Positions 25,985 to 35,679 of a stretch of 64,000 nucleotides of DNA are shown in pieces. The stretch comes from Ilyomonas sp965214235 (GTDB taxonomy: Bacteria; Bacteroidota; Bacteroidia; Chitinophagales; Chitinophagaceae). Within the stretch, counting starts at the first letter, position 1. Each line of letters begins with the position of its first letter. The position numbers and the translations under genes were made by a program. The notes under the pieces were generated by a model, which saw nothing but the letters and a program-made list of their open reading frames with translations, was not told the origin of the DNA and made no database searches. Where the stretch lies: contig CBDCBH010000003.1 of assembly GCA_965214235.1 (NCBI GenBank), positions 1,488,001 through 1,552,000 on the forward strand. Reading direction: 5' to 3'.

Positions 25985-26109
25985 GGGCAGGCTGCCATTG
26001 TATAGCCTTCTGTAAACGCTGCCAAAAGACTACGGCATAAACTACTATAAACCTTTTCCTACATCATTGATTTTATTCCGTTTCCTTTTGGCTTTGTGGC
26101 AGCCTGCCC
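25985..26109. promoter_or_regulatory. Leader with 13-bp inverted repeat before the GIY-YIG/SSB genes
   Basis: GGGCAGGCTGCCA (25985-25997) and TGGCAGCCTGCCC (26097-26109) are perfect complements 99 bp apart. Between them is GATTTTATTCCGTT, which recurs at 45.3 kb before radC. It is probably a regulatory leader of an integrative-element operon. Confidence 0.5.
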
Positions 26110-26161
26110 TATTCAACTGCTTTCTTTTTTTCCGTTTTTTCTTTTACAAAACAGTTTTTTT

Positions 26162-26419
26162 ATGGTTTACCTCATACACTTTGAAGAGAAGCTGCACCAT
26201 GCCCAACACTACATTGGTTTCGTAAAGCGCAATCTCAATCAGCGCATCAAAAAGCACAGGAGCAACAAGGGTGCAAAGCTGCTTGCTGCCGTCAATAACA
26301 AAGGCATCGTGTGGCAGGTCGTAAGAATTTGGGAAGAAGGCAATCAGGAGTTGGAGCGCAGACTAAAGAACCGCAAAAAATCGCGTTGCTTTTGTCCTCT
26401 TTGCAGGAAGCATAATTAA
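26162..26419 (+). CDS. GIY-YIG nuclease-domain protein of a conjugative-element type
   Basis: I choose the ATG at 26162 (85 aa), because the upstream in-frame part falls in the inverted-repeat leader. VYLIHFEEKLHHAQHYIGFV has the GIY-YIG-like pattern (YLI ... HYIG), followed by RNLNQRIKKHRSNKGAKLL with the helical Arg/His part. The C-terminus is CFCPLCRKHN, a short Cys motif. Such proteins sit beside SSB genes in Bacteroidetes conjugative transposons; the nuclease role is unproven. The glycine of GIY is not strictly kept. Confidence 0.7.
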   Translation: MVYLIHFEEKLHHAQHYIGFVKRNLNQRIKKHRSNKGAKLLAAVNNKGIVWQVVRIWEEGNQELERRLKNRKKSRCFCPLCRKHN

Positions 26420-26468
26420 TCATTTCATCACTTTTCTTTTTATTGTTTAACATTCAAACTTTCCATGT

Positions 26469-26684
26469 ATGCAAACACAAACCTTATCTCGTCTCATGCG
26501 CCTGTCGTGGGAGATACAACGGAGGAAGCGGTGCAGCCGTAGCAAAGCCCTCTTATCAGCCTGGGCGATTCTTCAGAATGAGGACATTACCATTTATTAT
26601 CTGGTAAAGAAACACTCTCATAACAACCTCATTTATCCTAATAAAGTAGGAGCAAATAACCTTTCTCTTTTTAAACAGCTGTAA
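26469..26684 (+). CDS. Small basic protein of the conjugative-element module
   Basis: A 71-aa protein, basic N-terminal half (LMRLSWEIQRRKRCSRSKAL), starting 50 bp after the GIY-YIG gene and ending 39 bp before ssb. Its position and size match a conserved small gene of such modules as I remember them. A nucleic-acid-binding role is guessed from charge. Confidence 0.55.
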   Translation: MQTQTLSRLMRLSWEIQRRKRCSRSKALLSAWAILQNEDITIYYLVKKHSHNNLIYPNKVGANNLSLFKQL

Positions 26685-26722
26685 ACAAATTCTTATTCAT
26701 TCACCATTAAAAATAAACAAGT

Positions 26723-27160
26723 ATGGAACTCACCGGCAGACTAACCAAAGATGCGGTTATTCAATCAGTCAACGATGAAAAACAAGTGGTCAATTTTACC
26801 ATCGCTATCAATGAGTATTACAAGCCCAAAGATGCCACCGAAGGCAAACAAACTACCTTGTATGTGTCTTGCGGCTACTGGCAAAATACCGCCGTTGCCA
26901 CAAGGCTTCTCAAAGGTGCGGTGGTAGAAGTGGAAGGCATCATGTACATCAGAGTGTATGCAGGAAGGGATGGCGAACCCAAAGCCGCTACCAACTTTCG
27001 CTGCCGTCATATCAAAGTGTTTGGTGTAACCGCTAAAAGGGAAACGACAGGACAAGGAGAGCAAGTTGAAGGGGCAAACGGAGAAACGGGAAAGCTGCCG
27101 CTACAACAACCGGAACACATTGCGGCGATTACTGAGCCGATGGATGACATGCCGTTCTGA
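26723..27160 (+). CDS. ssb: Single-stranded DNA-binding protein (element-encoded)
   Basis: A 145-aa OB-fold SSB: MELTGRLTKDAVIQSVNDEK (strand 1, with the usual 'GRLtkDp'), VVNFTIAINEYY, then LYVSCGYWQNTAVATRLLKG and VEVEGIMYIRVYAGRDGEPK. The acidic C-terminal tip ends MDDMPF, the canonical DDxPF tail for partner docking. Its divergence and neighbours point to a plasmid or integrative-element SSB rather than the housekeeping copy. It would coat ssDNA during transfer or replication. Confidence 0.9.
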   Translation: MELTGRLTKDAVIQSVNDEKQVVNFTIAINEYYKPKDATEGKQTTLYVSCGYWQNTAVATRLLKGAVVEVEGIMYIRVYAGRDGEPKAATNFRCRHIKVFGVTAKRETTGQGEQVEGANGETGKLPLQQPEHIAAITEPMDDMPF

Positions 27161-27284
27161 TGTTTTCTTTTCACCAGCCCTTTACCCTTGAAAAACATAT
27201 TTTTTACTTTAATTGATGAACAAACAAACCGCAGCAGGACCGCCCGCGGGATAAAAATTAAAGCATGGCAATAAGACTATAGTG

Positions 27285-27465
27285 GAAATTTCGCTGATAG
27301 TGACCAGAGGATATTGGAGTAAAATGATCAGTGATTCCTCGGCAAACTGAGCAGTCGATTCCGCGCTAAATTGACCACCTGCTTTTGGTGGATTCCGCGG
27401 CAAACTGACTGAAGATTTCGGCAGCGTTGATCACCAAGTGCCGTTTAAAAAATAACTACTAAAAT
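27285..27465. repeat. Iterated ~21-bp units resembling an IS21-family terminus
   Basis: Consecutive units begin GATTCC or a close variant and end in TGACC/TGATCA, for example GATTCCTCGGCAAACTGAGC, GATTCCGCGCTAAATTGACC and GATTCCGCGGCAAACTGACT. Multiple transposase-binding repeats of this kind are typical of IS21 ends. One unit recurs at 44.44 kb. No istA/istB is present here. Confidence 0.55.
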
Positions 27466-27474
27466 AATTGATAG

Positions 27475-27971
27475 TTAAGTTACATCCTGATCAATGTTTA
27501 GCGTAATCAGGTGATCTCTGGCAACAGAATTTCCAATTTTGGTATGCGTTTGTTTAATTGTTTTTACTGTTGGGCACCTACCTCTTTTCTGATGGAGATA
27601 TTAAGTTGTTTTTCCGCAATATTTATCATGGTATGCAAAGCCTCAACCCTCAGCTTTTCTCATTCCAGTTGCTTTTTTAAAGCGGCTATTTTTTGCTGTA
27701 GTACTTCTGCAGTTTGCAGCTCTTCGGTGTTTAATTATTTTCTTGAATTGTTCACGGCTGTAAACAGAATCTTTCTGTTGCATTTCTGTGAGCGGCAAGT
27801 TATGAATCGCCTGGTGAATCATTACCCATTTACAAATAATAGTGCGGCTAATGCCATTCTTATCAGCAAACTTTCTAAAACCGCCGTTGTGCGTTAAATA
27901 CTCCTGAATCATCTGTGTTTTTATGTCCATAAAATAGTTGATTTTTAGTCAACCTATCTTAGGACGAGACA
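27475..27971 (-). mobile_element. Internally deleted IS3-family element
   Basis: One end at 27961-27971 (TGTCTCGTCCT on the minus strand, as in IS3 ends), the other at 27475-27496 (TAAGTTACATCCTGATC on the plus strand), which matches the end of the relic at 21.98 kb. orfA is present and orfB is missing, so the element lost about 900 bp. Confidence 0.65.
27643..27930 (-). pseudogene. IS3-family OrfA remnant
   Basis: A 95-codon frame with the HTH-type start of IS3 OrfA: KTQMIQEYLTHNGGFRKFAD and KNGISRTIICKWVMIHQAIH. The C-terminal part (AANCRSTTAKNSRFKKATGM) is frameshifted from the normal coiled-coil region. No OrfB follows. Confidence 0.6.
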
Positions 27972-28019
27972 GGTAATAATCCTATCATTGGTATAGTAGG
28001 ATGGAGATACTATCAGGCT

Positions 28020-28130
28020 TGATCACCTTATTTGGCCAATCGTTGAACAACAAAAGGATTGATTAAAAGAGGTTTTGTTTTCAAATGTCGGCGAAATCGG
28101 GTGATCACTGGACGCGGAATATCTATATAC
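28020..28130 (-). repeat. 105-bp dispersed repeat, copy 2
   Basis: It runs from GATCACCTTATTTGGCC to TGGACGCGGAATATC. It is clearly homologous to 57.52 kb (inverse orientation) and more weakly to 20.63 kb. It cuts the IS110 fragment that follows on the minus strand right after the ATGVY motif. Confidence 0.65.
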
Positions 28131-28304
28131 ACCGGTTGCGGGCACAAATTGATAAGCCATAGCGGTTAGTCTTAGCAGTTGCATAAAGCCTTTCACAGTA
28201 TTAGGCAACTTAGCATGTTGTAACACCAGTTCTGACGCCCGATTACAAATGTCAAGAGTATCGCAGGACACATCAATACCGCAATAGAGAGTTGTTTGAT
28301 TCAT
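28131..28304 (-). pseudogene. N-terminal fragment of an IS110-family transposase
   Basis: MNQTTLYCGIDVSCDTLDIC has the first DEDD Asp (GIDVS) and LLRLTAMAYQFVPATGVY the second block (normally MEATGVY). The fragment ends there, where the dispersed repeat begins. It is a relative of the IS110 copy at 52.3-53.4 kb. Confidence 0.8.
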
Positions 28305-28605
28305 AGAAGATTGTTTTAATTTTACAATAAAGAAAAAAGGGAGAACAATCTTACTGTTTGCTCACTATCCTGACACTTCAACCCGTTTCTTTCGGCGGAA
28401 ATTATCAACTATGCCGCGCATCAGAAACACTTTGGAAATCGGCTTAGCAAAAGCAAAATCATCCGGTTACCGATTGCCAGATTTGATCCGCAAGAAGCAG
28501 CAGTGCAAATTGCTTTCGTTCAAATAATAAAGGTTTACTTTTCGATATGTTGTATCCATATAATTGCCTTGACCCACCGGCAGTCGCAAGAGCATATACA
28601 TTGTG
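28305..28605. other. Intergenic, no supported gene
   Basis: One short + strand frame (RNTLEIGLAKAKSSGYRL, from about 28411) is seen but not recognised. The rest lies downstream of the leftward phosphoesterase gene. Confidence 0.3.
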
Positions 28606-31413
28606 TTAGAAGTATTCTTTCATCAGCATACTATCAGCAGTGACGTGGCGTTCATTCTGGCGCAGATATTTTTTTGCCCTCAATTCATCTTCATCGTCCA
28701 TTTCACCACTTTTAATTACTTTTCTCCAGTCGTCATAACGATGAAATTTCTTTAAGGCAAGTTGTGGATCAAATACTTCTTTAGAAGGAAAGACCATTTT
28801 ATAAGGTGTGTAGTCAGGCTTACTGGTAAAAAAATCCTGCAATTCTGTTGCCGTTGCATCATACTGATTTACATAAGGCACATTCAAAAGGTTATAGATC
28901 ATCTTTAGAATGGAACCAAAGTTGGCATGTTCGTGAGAAACATAACCGTGCTTTACATAAGGTCCGGCGAGCATGAGAATACTTCTATGTGCATCAACAT
29001 GATCAACACCACCCTGCGGATCATCTTCTGTAATGATTACTAACATATTTCTCCAATAAGGTGTGTGAGATAAAAATTGCAGCATGCCGCCAAGAGCAAG
29101 GTCATTATCGGCAACAAAGGAATGATAGAATGGATATCCTTCTTCAGGTCTTGGATCTGCCGTATGATCATTCGGAAGTTGAATAGTAATAAGGGAGGGC
29201 ATTTTTTGCTGGCCTGAGAGCCATTTTCTTTGAAATTCGGTTTCAAATTGATGTAGCCTGAACTGGTCAGGAATATTAGTATTGAAGCCTGCGTAATTGT
29301 GGCTGGTGCGATTGAATAGTGCTTTTTGAATCGGTACAATAACACCATGACCCGAGCCAGTTGCAGTATCTACCCAAGCTTCCCGGTTATGAGCCGTTTC
29401 ATTGGCCTCGCCAAAATTATAAAAGGACACATGGCTCCTGTCTAACGCTTCCCAAAGGCCGCCTCTTTCTGCATAATCTTCAGGATCCATGCTGCCTGTT
29501 GAGCCAGGGAATCGCCTGCCAGGTGCTTTCGAAAATAGCTTGGCGGTTTTATTAACGCTCGAATTAGCCTCCACCCATTCGTTGGGAATGACACCCATCA
29601 TCCAGTGGTGACCATGAATAGAAGCATCGCTGTCACAATAAAAATTATCAGAGAAGCCAAACAGTTGCGCAAGGTCAAGATGGTTAGGAGCCACATTTAC
29701 ATGAACGAGAGTTTTATCTTTTGCAATGATGGTAACATTATCACCAAATCTTGCCAAAGTTGAATCACCGATACCTGTTTTTAACTGTCCGAGCATTTCA
29801 TCATAAGTGCGGTTTTCTTTTGTTATATATACTATGTATTTAATGGGGCTTTGCATTAATCCAGGTAAAACCGGTAAAGGATTTTTTGCATCCGCTTTTA
29901 CATCAACAACTGAAAACGTATTGGATAAAACTTTCTCTGTCATGGCCGCAAGATGCAATGAATCTGGCAACACAATCTTTTGGTATGTTCCCAGTTGCAC
30001 ATCGCCAATATAGGTTCCCTGTACAGGTGCTACATAATTTTTGCCTCCGTTGGGTCCGGCTCCATAACCCCGGCATGAGGCAACATATAAAGTATTTCCG
30101 GCAGGAGAAAGTTTAAGTCTGGTGGGGCCCCATCCCGTTGGTATCAGTCCTTTTGTTTGCCCGTTTACAGGATCAATAACGGCGACAGCATTGAAACCAA
30201 GCAATGCCACATACAATGTTTTTTCATCAGGACTAATGGCAATACCAAAGGGTAACAGCCCACGATACTTATCAATGAGGGGACTCACTTTTATTTGGAT
30301 ATTATCAAGCAATTTGTGATTGTGATAATCAATTATGGAAACATTATCATTGGTGGCATTGGTAACGTATGCATACCTACTGCCAACAGCAAGCGAATTG
30401 GGACTTGAGCCACCGACGACCTTTGCATCTTCAATCATTTCTCCAACCAGAAAACCTGGCTTGAAACGATCAGTTACCCGGTTGGTTGTAAGATCAATGG
30501 CATAAACACTCATCGCTTCCGGTGCATTCGGGCTGCCCAAACCAGGAACATGACGACCGTTCCATGTATAACCATTTATAGATTCTTTTGTGTCATTTCC
30601 ATAGGGATGCCAAGGAAGTAACAAGCTATCGTAATTTTGGGGTGTAAGATCAGGCATCAACGGGTAAGCGTACATACCAACATTTGCAACAAAAGCAAAC
30701 TGATGATCAGGGCTTAGCGCTATGCCAAAAGGCAATCTTCCTGTTTGTACAGAAGCCTTTATTTTTTTGGTCGCAAGATCAATGCGGACCATCCTGTAAT
30801 TCGCTCTGTCCAAGACCAGCAACTCATTGTTAGTTTCGTTGAAAAGAAGGTCTGAAGTAAAGCTGTCTCCATAATCAACTCCATTACTCAGTCCGTTTAG
30901 TGAAATTGAATCAAGCCTTGTTAAGTGATCAATGTCGTATTCAATCACACATCCATTGTCTCCCCCACTCAAATAGACTATATTGTTACTTTTTGAGAAG
31001 GCAACGCCCAGAAAAGAGCCATTGCTTAATGGCGTTGGGATAGACCGTTTAAAACTATCCAACACAAAGTGTGAACCGTTGCTGGTCGGTGCATCACCGA
31101 CCCAACCTATAGTCGTCGTTTTAAAAGAATGATTATCAATGATAGTAAATACTCCATTGTGCAATGTAACGGTTCTACTGCCGTCCGGTGATACAGCGAT
31201 CCCGAATGGATCATGCGAAATCTGCACCGTTTCCCCTGCGGGCGTAATATATCTTCCGCTCGCTAATACGGATACACCTGCGGTATTGATATGCGTATAT
31301 TCGGTTTGTGCTGGTACCATTAAAACCTGTACTGACTTTTGACCCATTAATTGCTGTGTACGCAAAAGACAAAGAAGGAAAGCAATTGTTACAGAGAAGA
31401 ATTTGTTCAACAT
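28606..31413 (-). CDS. Exported YVTN beta-propeller / phosphoesterase fusion
   Basis: A 935-aa protein with a signal peptide (VTIAFLLCLLRTQQLMGQ). Residues about 30-480 carry YncE/YVTN-type repeats (GIAVSPDGSRTVTLH, NNIVYLSGGDNG, GIALSPDHQFAFVANVG, YAYVTNATNDNVSIIDYHN, GIAISPDEKTLYVALLGFNA). Residues about 520-900 are an alkaline-phosphatase-superfamily phosphoesterase: YIVYITKENRTYDEMLGQLK, HHWMMGVIPNEWVE, LVIITEDDPQGGVDHVDAHR, the last with the metal-binding Asp/His cluster. The two-domain layout is widespread in Bacteroidetes and probably hydrolyses phosphodiesters in the periplasm; the substrate is unknown. Monocistronic. Confidence 0.88.
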   Translation of the reverse strand: MLNKFFSVTIAFLLCLLRTQQLMGQKSVQVLMVPAQTEYTHINTAGVSVLASGRYITPAGETVQISHDPFGIAVSPDGSRTVTLHNGVFTIIDNHSFKTTTIGWVGDAPTSNGSHFVLDSFKRSIPTPLSNGSFLGVAFSKSNNIVYLSGGDNGCVIEYDIDHLTRLDSISLNGLSNGVDYGDSFTSDLLFNETNNELLVLDRANYRMVRIDLATKKIKASVQTGRLPFGIALSPDHQFAFVANVGMYAYPLMPDLTPQNYDSLLLPWHPYGNDTKESINGYTWNGRHVPGLGSPNAPEAMSVYAIDLTTNRVTDRFKPGFLVGEMIEDAKVVGGSSPNSLAVGSRYAYVTNATNDNVSIIDYHNHKLLDNIQIKVSPLIDKYRGLLPFGIAISPDEKTLYVALLGFNAVAVIDPVNGQTKGLIPTGWGPTRLKLSPAGNTLYVASCRGYGAGPNGGKNYVAPVQGTYIGDVQLGTYQKIVLPDSLHLAAMTEKVLSNTFSVVDVKADAKNPLPVLPGLMQSPIKYIVYITKENRTYDEMLGQLKTGIGDSTLARFGDNVTIIAKDKTLVHVNVAPNHLDLAQLFGFSDNFYCDSDASIHGHHWMMGVIPNEWVEANSSVNKTAKLFSKAPGRRFPGSTGSMDPEDYAERGGLWEALDRSHVSFYNFGEANETAHNREAWVDTATGSGHGVIVPIQKALFNRTSHNYAGFNTNIPDQFRLHQFETEFQRKWLSGQQKMPSLITIQLPNDHTADPRPEEGYPFYHSFVADNDLALGGMLQFLSHTPYWRNMLVIITEDDPQGGVDHVDAHRSILMLAGPYVKHGYVSHEHANFGSILKMIYNLLNVPYVNQYDATATELQDFFTSKPDYTPYKMVFPSKEVFDPQLALKKFHRYDDWRKVIKSGEMDDEDELRAKKYLRQNERHVTADSMLMKEYF

Positions 31414-32068
31414 GTAAAATATATTTGAAGAGAACGTCTAGGATAAATTAAAACATTCAGTCAATGAAATCCTTCCGCCTCTTTAGAGGATGACAAGATA
31501 ATAATGAAACAGAAGGAACGAAAGGTACTTTTACAATCTAACAATAAGATAATGGACAACTGTTTCAAAGACAGCTTTTGCATGTTTGCTTTGGCGTAAT
31601 TTAATTGACTTTGCTGGCTTTCTGATAAGGACAGAAATAAGACAACATGTATCGTAATGTCACGGAAGATTACTTTAGTTGAAAACATGTACATCGAATT
31701 GCAAGCGTAAGGAATAGTAAATGGAATTGAATTAAACAGGCAGGAGGTTTATATTATTACGGACAAAAATGGTTTTATTTTGTAAACTATTAATTACAAA
31801 TATTTTACAGCCCATGAATAATTGCATTTGTTTTGTAATTAGTGAATAGTATTGTTGCTACAGTTGTGCCGCATGATAATTTAACATTATGTAATTAGTG
31901 AAAACTTAATAATAAGATTTTGTTCCCATAATATTTTCACTCTATCTAAGAGATAGGTTTGCTCTTTTTCTGATAACAACAATTTGTCTTTTCCTGTATC
32001 GGTGATCGGAGAGTAAATCCAATCAACTTCTGATAAACAGCTTATTCTTTAATAAAAAATAAAACACG
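31414..32068. other. Divergent promoter region with a 12-bp direct repeat
   Basis: It lies between divergent genes and no gene is seen. GTAATTAGTGAA occurs at 31835-31846 and again at 31891-31902, 56 bp apart, in AT-rich DNA. It could be an operator pair; this is unproven. Confidence 0.4.
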
Positions 32069-33763
32069 GTGAAATCAATTCTACCCAACAGCCAAATGAA
32101 ACTGCTTTTTTGCTTCATGTTCGTATTGTTCTATTTTTTGCCAGGCTATTGTCAGCAAGCTGATCTCGTTCTGCAAAACGGTCTAATTATTACTTTGGCG
32201 AACCCTGGCAATAGGGCAGAAGCGGTTGCCATAAAAAACAATGTCATCATTGCAACCGGGACAACTGATTCAATCAAACAGTTTATTACAAACAAAACAA
32301 AAGTGATTGATCTGCATGGAAAAACGGTGGTGCCAGGTTTTAATGATGTACATCAGCATCCTGCACCTGTTTATTCGTGGGACAAGCCCTATGCTTCCTT
32401 ACGCCTTGATACTGTCAGTTCGATGAGTAGCTTAATCATTCTCCTAAAGCGTAAAGCCGCCATTACACCCAAGGGAATGATGATAACCGGTGTTGCCTAC
32501 AATGAAGTAAAATTGGGCGGACAACCAATTCGCGATAGTCTGGACAAAGCCTCTACCGACCATCCCATATTAATCTCTCATGCCAGCGGACATTTATCGG
32601 CGGCGAACTCATATTTGCTGAATGCAAATCATATAACGAATGAAACCAAAGACCCGCCTGGTGGTGCGTTGGAACGTTATAAAAACGGAGTGCCGGATGG
32701 TATTATCAAAGAGTCGGCCAGACGGTTGCTTTCTTCATCTAATGTTATTCAGCCACCCAAACCCACTTTTGAAGAAGAGCTTGAGGGTTATAGAATTTAC
32801 TTTCATAATTTGATAGCCAGCGGATTAACAAGTATCGGCGATTGTTGGGTTACCCCTGATAAAGTAAAAATGTATGAGAGGATGGTAGCTGACCACTTCC
32901 CGCTCAGGTTTAATTTGTATATCGGCGTTGATTATTTAGACCGATTGATTAGTGGACAGATCAAGCGCGTAGAATCCGATTATCTGCGCATCAATGGTGT
33001 AAAAATTTTTCATGGAAATTCACTAAGCGGCAAAACCTGTTGGTTGTATGAACCTTATGATACCATCAATCCTGTCACTGGCAAACAGGATTATTACGGT
33101 ATTCCTCCCGCACGCAATCAACAATCCTTGGATAGCCTTGTTTTAAAAATACATAAAGCGGGACTACAGATTGCTTGTCATTCGAATGGCGATAGGGAAA
33201 TTGATATGATTATTCTTGCTATTGAAAGAGCGCAACAAGCTTACCCGCGCCCCGATGCGCGACACCGGATAGAACATTGCAGCATAACCAATCAAAGTAT
33301 TCTTGAAAAAATAAAAAAGGATAGCATTGTTCCCATATTCCATTGCTATATCAACGAATTAGGAAAACAGTTGATGGTATATGGTGAAAAAAGATTAGCC
33401 ATGATATTGCCGACTAAAACGGCTCTGGATATGGATATACCTTTTGCCTTGCATTCGGATTACCCTATCTCCCGGTACGAACCTATGATACGCTTAGAAG
33501 GAGCCGTTAATAGAACTACCAAAGATGGAATCGTGTTGGGAGAAAACCAAAAAATAAGTGTTGAAGAAGCCATCAAAGCGTACACATACGGTGGTGCTTA
33601 TACATCACATGAAGAAAACAAAAAGGGAAGGCTTTTGGCGGGTGAACTTGCCGATTTGGTGGTAGTTGATAAAGACCCGACTTCAATTGATTCAAAAGAA
33701 ATTGGTTCAATCCAGGTGTTGATGACGATTGTGGGTGGACAGATCGCCTTTCAAAAATATTGA
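32069..33763 (+). CDS. Exported amidohydrolase (YtcJ-like, Amidohydrolase_3)
   Basis: A 564-aa protein. The start as given (GTG) adds about ten residues; the signal peptide is LLFCFMFVLFYFLPGYCQQ. Metal and active-site motifs: VPGFNDVHQHP (about 92-102, HxH), LQIACHSNGDREIDMII (about 370), HRIEHCSITNQ (about 399) and ALHSDYPISRYEP (about 464, final Asp). This is the order of YtcJ-type metal-dependent hydrolases acting on amides or formamides. The substrate is not predictable. It is divergent from the phosphoesterase gene. Confidence 0.88.
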   Translation: MKSILPNSQMKLLFCFMFVLFYFLPGYCQQADLVLQNGLIITLANPGNRAEAVAIKNNVIIATGTTDSIKQFITNKTKVIDLHGKTVVPGFNDVHQHPAPVYSWDKPYASLRLDTVSSMSSLIILLKRKAAITPKGMMITGVAYNEVKLGGQPIRDSLDKASTDHPILISHASGHLSAANSYLLNANHITNETKDPPGGALERYKNGVPDGIIKESARRLLSSSNVIQPPKPTFEEELEGYRIYFHNLIASGLTSIGDCWVTPDKVKMYERMVADHFPLRFNLYIGVDYLDRLISGQIKRVESDYLRINGVKIFHGNSLSGKTCWLYEPYDTINPVTGKQDYYGIPPARNQQSLDSLVLKIHKAGLQIACHSNGDREIDMIILAIERAQQAYPRPDARHRIEHCSITNQSILEKIKKDSIVPIFHCYINELGKQLMVYGEKRLAMILPTKTALDMDIPFALHSDYPISRYEPMIRLEGAVNRTTKDGIVLGENQKISVEEAIKAYTYGGAYTSHEENKKGRLLAGELADLVVVDKDPTSIDSKEIGSIQVLMTIVGGQIAFQKY

Positions 33764-33903
33764 AACGCTAAATGCAAACGCATCTTCCAGCTTCCTAATC
33801 ACGCATTATTAATCGGATTTTGTAAGCGCCCAAAAAACAATTGCTAACATGGGAAAACATTATCTTATAAACACAATCATTTGCCTTTTTATTTAAAGAT
33901 TGA

Positions 33904-34293
33904 TTAAGCCTCTTTAGCTTTCCTGAACATGGTAGAAATCCATAACAGGGTACCAAAGATTATGAAGCCAATTGGCACGAGGTCGGCAAGTGAGTTATGT
34001 GAACCATACGAATTTGGATCAGTTGTATAAGCACCGTGAATGATATTCAAAATATTTACAACAAAAGAAAGTATTGAAAATATATTGAGCGCAATTACTG
34101 ACCAGTTGCGTTGCTGTCTTTCATTTTCATTTATGCCTAAATATTTAATGGCTGCTATCAGTATGAAAGCAATTACAATAAATTGAAACCAGTAAGCAAG
34201 CAAGGGAGAATTTGCCGGAATATAGTGACCGCCTGCCCATCCATAACCTGTACTGATCGAAATGATGGCTGCGATCCTTATTCTAATTTTCAT
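33904..34293 (-). CDS. Hypothetical four-helix membrane protein
   Basis: A 129-aa protein with hydrophobic segments at about 5-25, 31-50, 65-84 and 100-122, and no catalytic motif. It starts 4 bp after the stop of the gene upstream (34298-34957), so the two form an operon. It probably works with that DUF998-like protein; the role is unknown. Confidence 0.65.
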   Translation of the reverse strand: MKIRIRIAAIISISTGYGWAGGHYIPANSPLLAYWFQFIVIAFILIAAIKYLGINENERQQRNWSVIALNIFSILSFVVNILNIIHGAYTTDPNSYGSHNSLADLVPIGFIIFGTLLWISTMFRKAKEA

Positions 34294-34297
34294 ATCG

Positions 34298-34957
34298 TTA
34301 AATATTTTTCTTTCGTAAAGCTGGAGTAAGCCTGATCCCTTTTATTATTCGAATTGTAAAAAACAAGGACCAGATCAATCTTGTCAACACAACAAGTCGT
34401 TCATATATGCCCGCCGGCCCATTGTGGCTTTTTGCATAACCAAACTGGCCAAGAAATATCATCATTAGAACACCAGAAATTATAGAAAATAAAGTCCATC
34501 CTTTCCAGCGCGGATCATGATAAAATTTTGCTGCAAAAACAAAAAAGCAAATGACGAGCGAAATTAAGGATAGCATAGCACCCATAGTGTGTATAGGATT
34601 ATAAATAAATATGCCGGAGATAACTAAACCTAACGCAACAAGTGTTTGTAAAAATGGAAGCCAAAACGCTGCAGTTCCACTTTGCAGTTCTCTGCGTAAG
34701 CCTATACCGAAAAGAAAAACAAATATTCCAAAGATGACGAAATTCAAAGACTGAATCCATCCATAACGAAGCAGTTCAAGGTCGCTTATAGCTGAATAAA
34801 TGCCGCTGTAACCCTGGTGTAAAAGACCATCAAAGGAATAAATAAATGTGAACAACAAAGAGCCTGATATGCCACACGACAACAAAATATTGTCTCCCAG
34901 TGATCTACCATTTGTTTTGTTATAAAATGTTTGTGTAATCATTTCATTTGAGTTCAT
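34298..34957 (-). CDS. DUF998-like integral membrane protein
   Basis: A 219-aa protein with six membrane helices. SLGDNILLSCGISGSLLFTF, the loop with QGYSGIYSAISDLELLRYGW and FYHDPRWKGWTLFSIISGV fit the DUF998 family of uncharacterized membrane proteins. It is the first gene of a two-gene operon with 33904-34293. The function is unknown. Confidence 0.75.
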   Translation of the reverse strand: MNSNEMITQTFYNKTNGRSLGDNILLSCGISGSLLFTFIYSFDGLLHQGYSGIYSAISDLELLRYGWIQSLNFVIFGIFVFLFGIGLRRELQSGTAAFWLPFLQTLVALGLVISGIFIYNPIHTMGAMLSLISLVICFFVFAAKFYHDPRWKGWTLFSIISGVLMMIFLGQFGYAKSHNGPAGIYERLVVLTRLIWSLFFTIRIIKGIRLTPALRKKNI

Positions 34958-35267
34958 TAAAAATCTACCATTCTGACATGCTATTCATTACAAGATAAGA
35001 TGCATTAGCCGGCAGGTTAACTTTATTAACAGCAGAAGTAGTTACTTGCCTTGGTCTTGCAGAAGGCACATTTGCAATTTACCAAACTGTTGCAACTACC
35101 TGTCAAACAAAATAATTAAATAATATTTTGTTCCAAAGGCCAAAATCTCTGCAGCAATTGCATTTGGTTTCGGTAAAGGCATAAAATAGAAAGGTGTAGA
35201 AAAATATGTTGTAAGAGCAACGTTTCCGATGATTCCGCTTAAAGAGTTTAAGACAAAATATCTCCTT
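34958..35267. other. Intergenic, possible relic of a membrane protein
   Basis: A minus-strand frame (about 35255-35110) encodes SLSGIIGNVALTTYFSTPFY and AAEILAFGTKYYLIILFDR before a TAG, without a start. It looks like a C-terminal remnant. Nothing else is seen. Confidence 0.3.
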
Positions 35268-35480
35268 TTAGCCATAATCTTTGTTTAGATGTTTTATCTT
35301 CAATTTTGTTTCGACTGTCTGAAGAGATAGTTTGGGCATCTGCAAAAGACTTTCAAGTAAGAAGAGGCCTTCAGTTACAATTTGTTCCGCTGCTGCACTG
35401 GTTCTGATTATTGCCATATTCCTCTTGTCACTATAAGGTTCGATACCTATGAGTTCATGTCTCGTAATATATTTATCCAT
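35268..35480 (-). CDS. Small hypothetical protein, 70 aa
   Basis: A charged soluble protein (HELIGIEPYSDKRNMAIIRT; EGLFLLESLLQMPKLSLQTV). An ATG start sits close behind AT-rich DNA. No family is recognised. It might pair with the degenerate frame downstream. Confidence 0.4.
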   Translation of the reverse strand: MDKYITRHELIGIEPYSDKRNMAIIRTSAAAEQIVTEGLFLLESLLQMPKLSLQTVETKLKIKHLNKDYG

Positions 35481-35679
35481 TAAATCTTATGCCTTGGGTA
35501 AGCACTCATAATAGTTTCCATCGTTACTCCTGATAGCTCTCCAATTACTACTGTTTTCCATAGTTTTTTTGATTTAGTATTATTCGAATGTTGTAGTTTA
35601 ACATTATAATCTTCTTTTTTGTATAAATGGTTATGAATTGATGGCTAAGTCACCCTATTTTACTGTCGAGTCCGTATTA

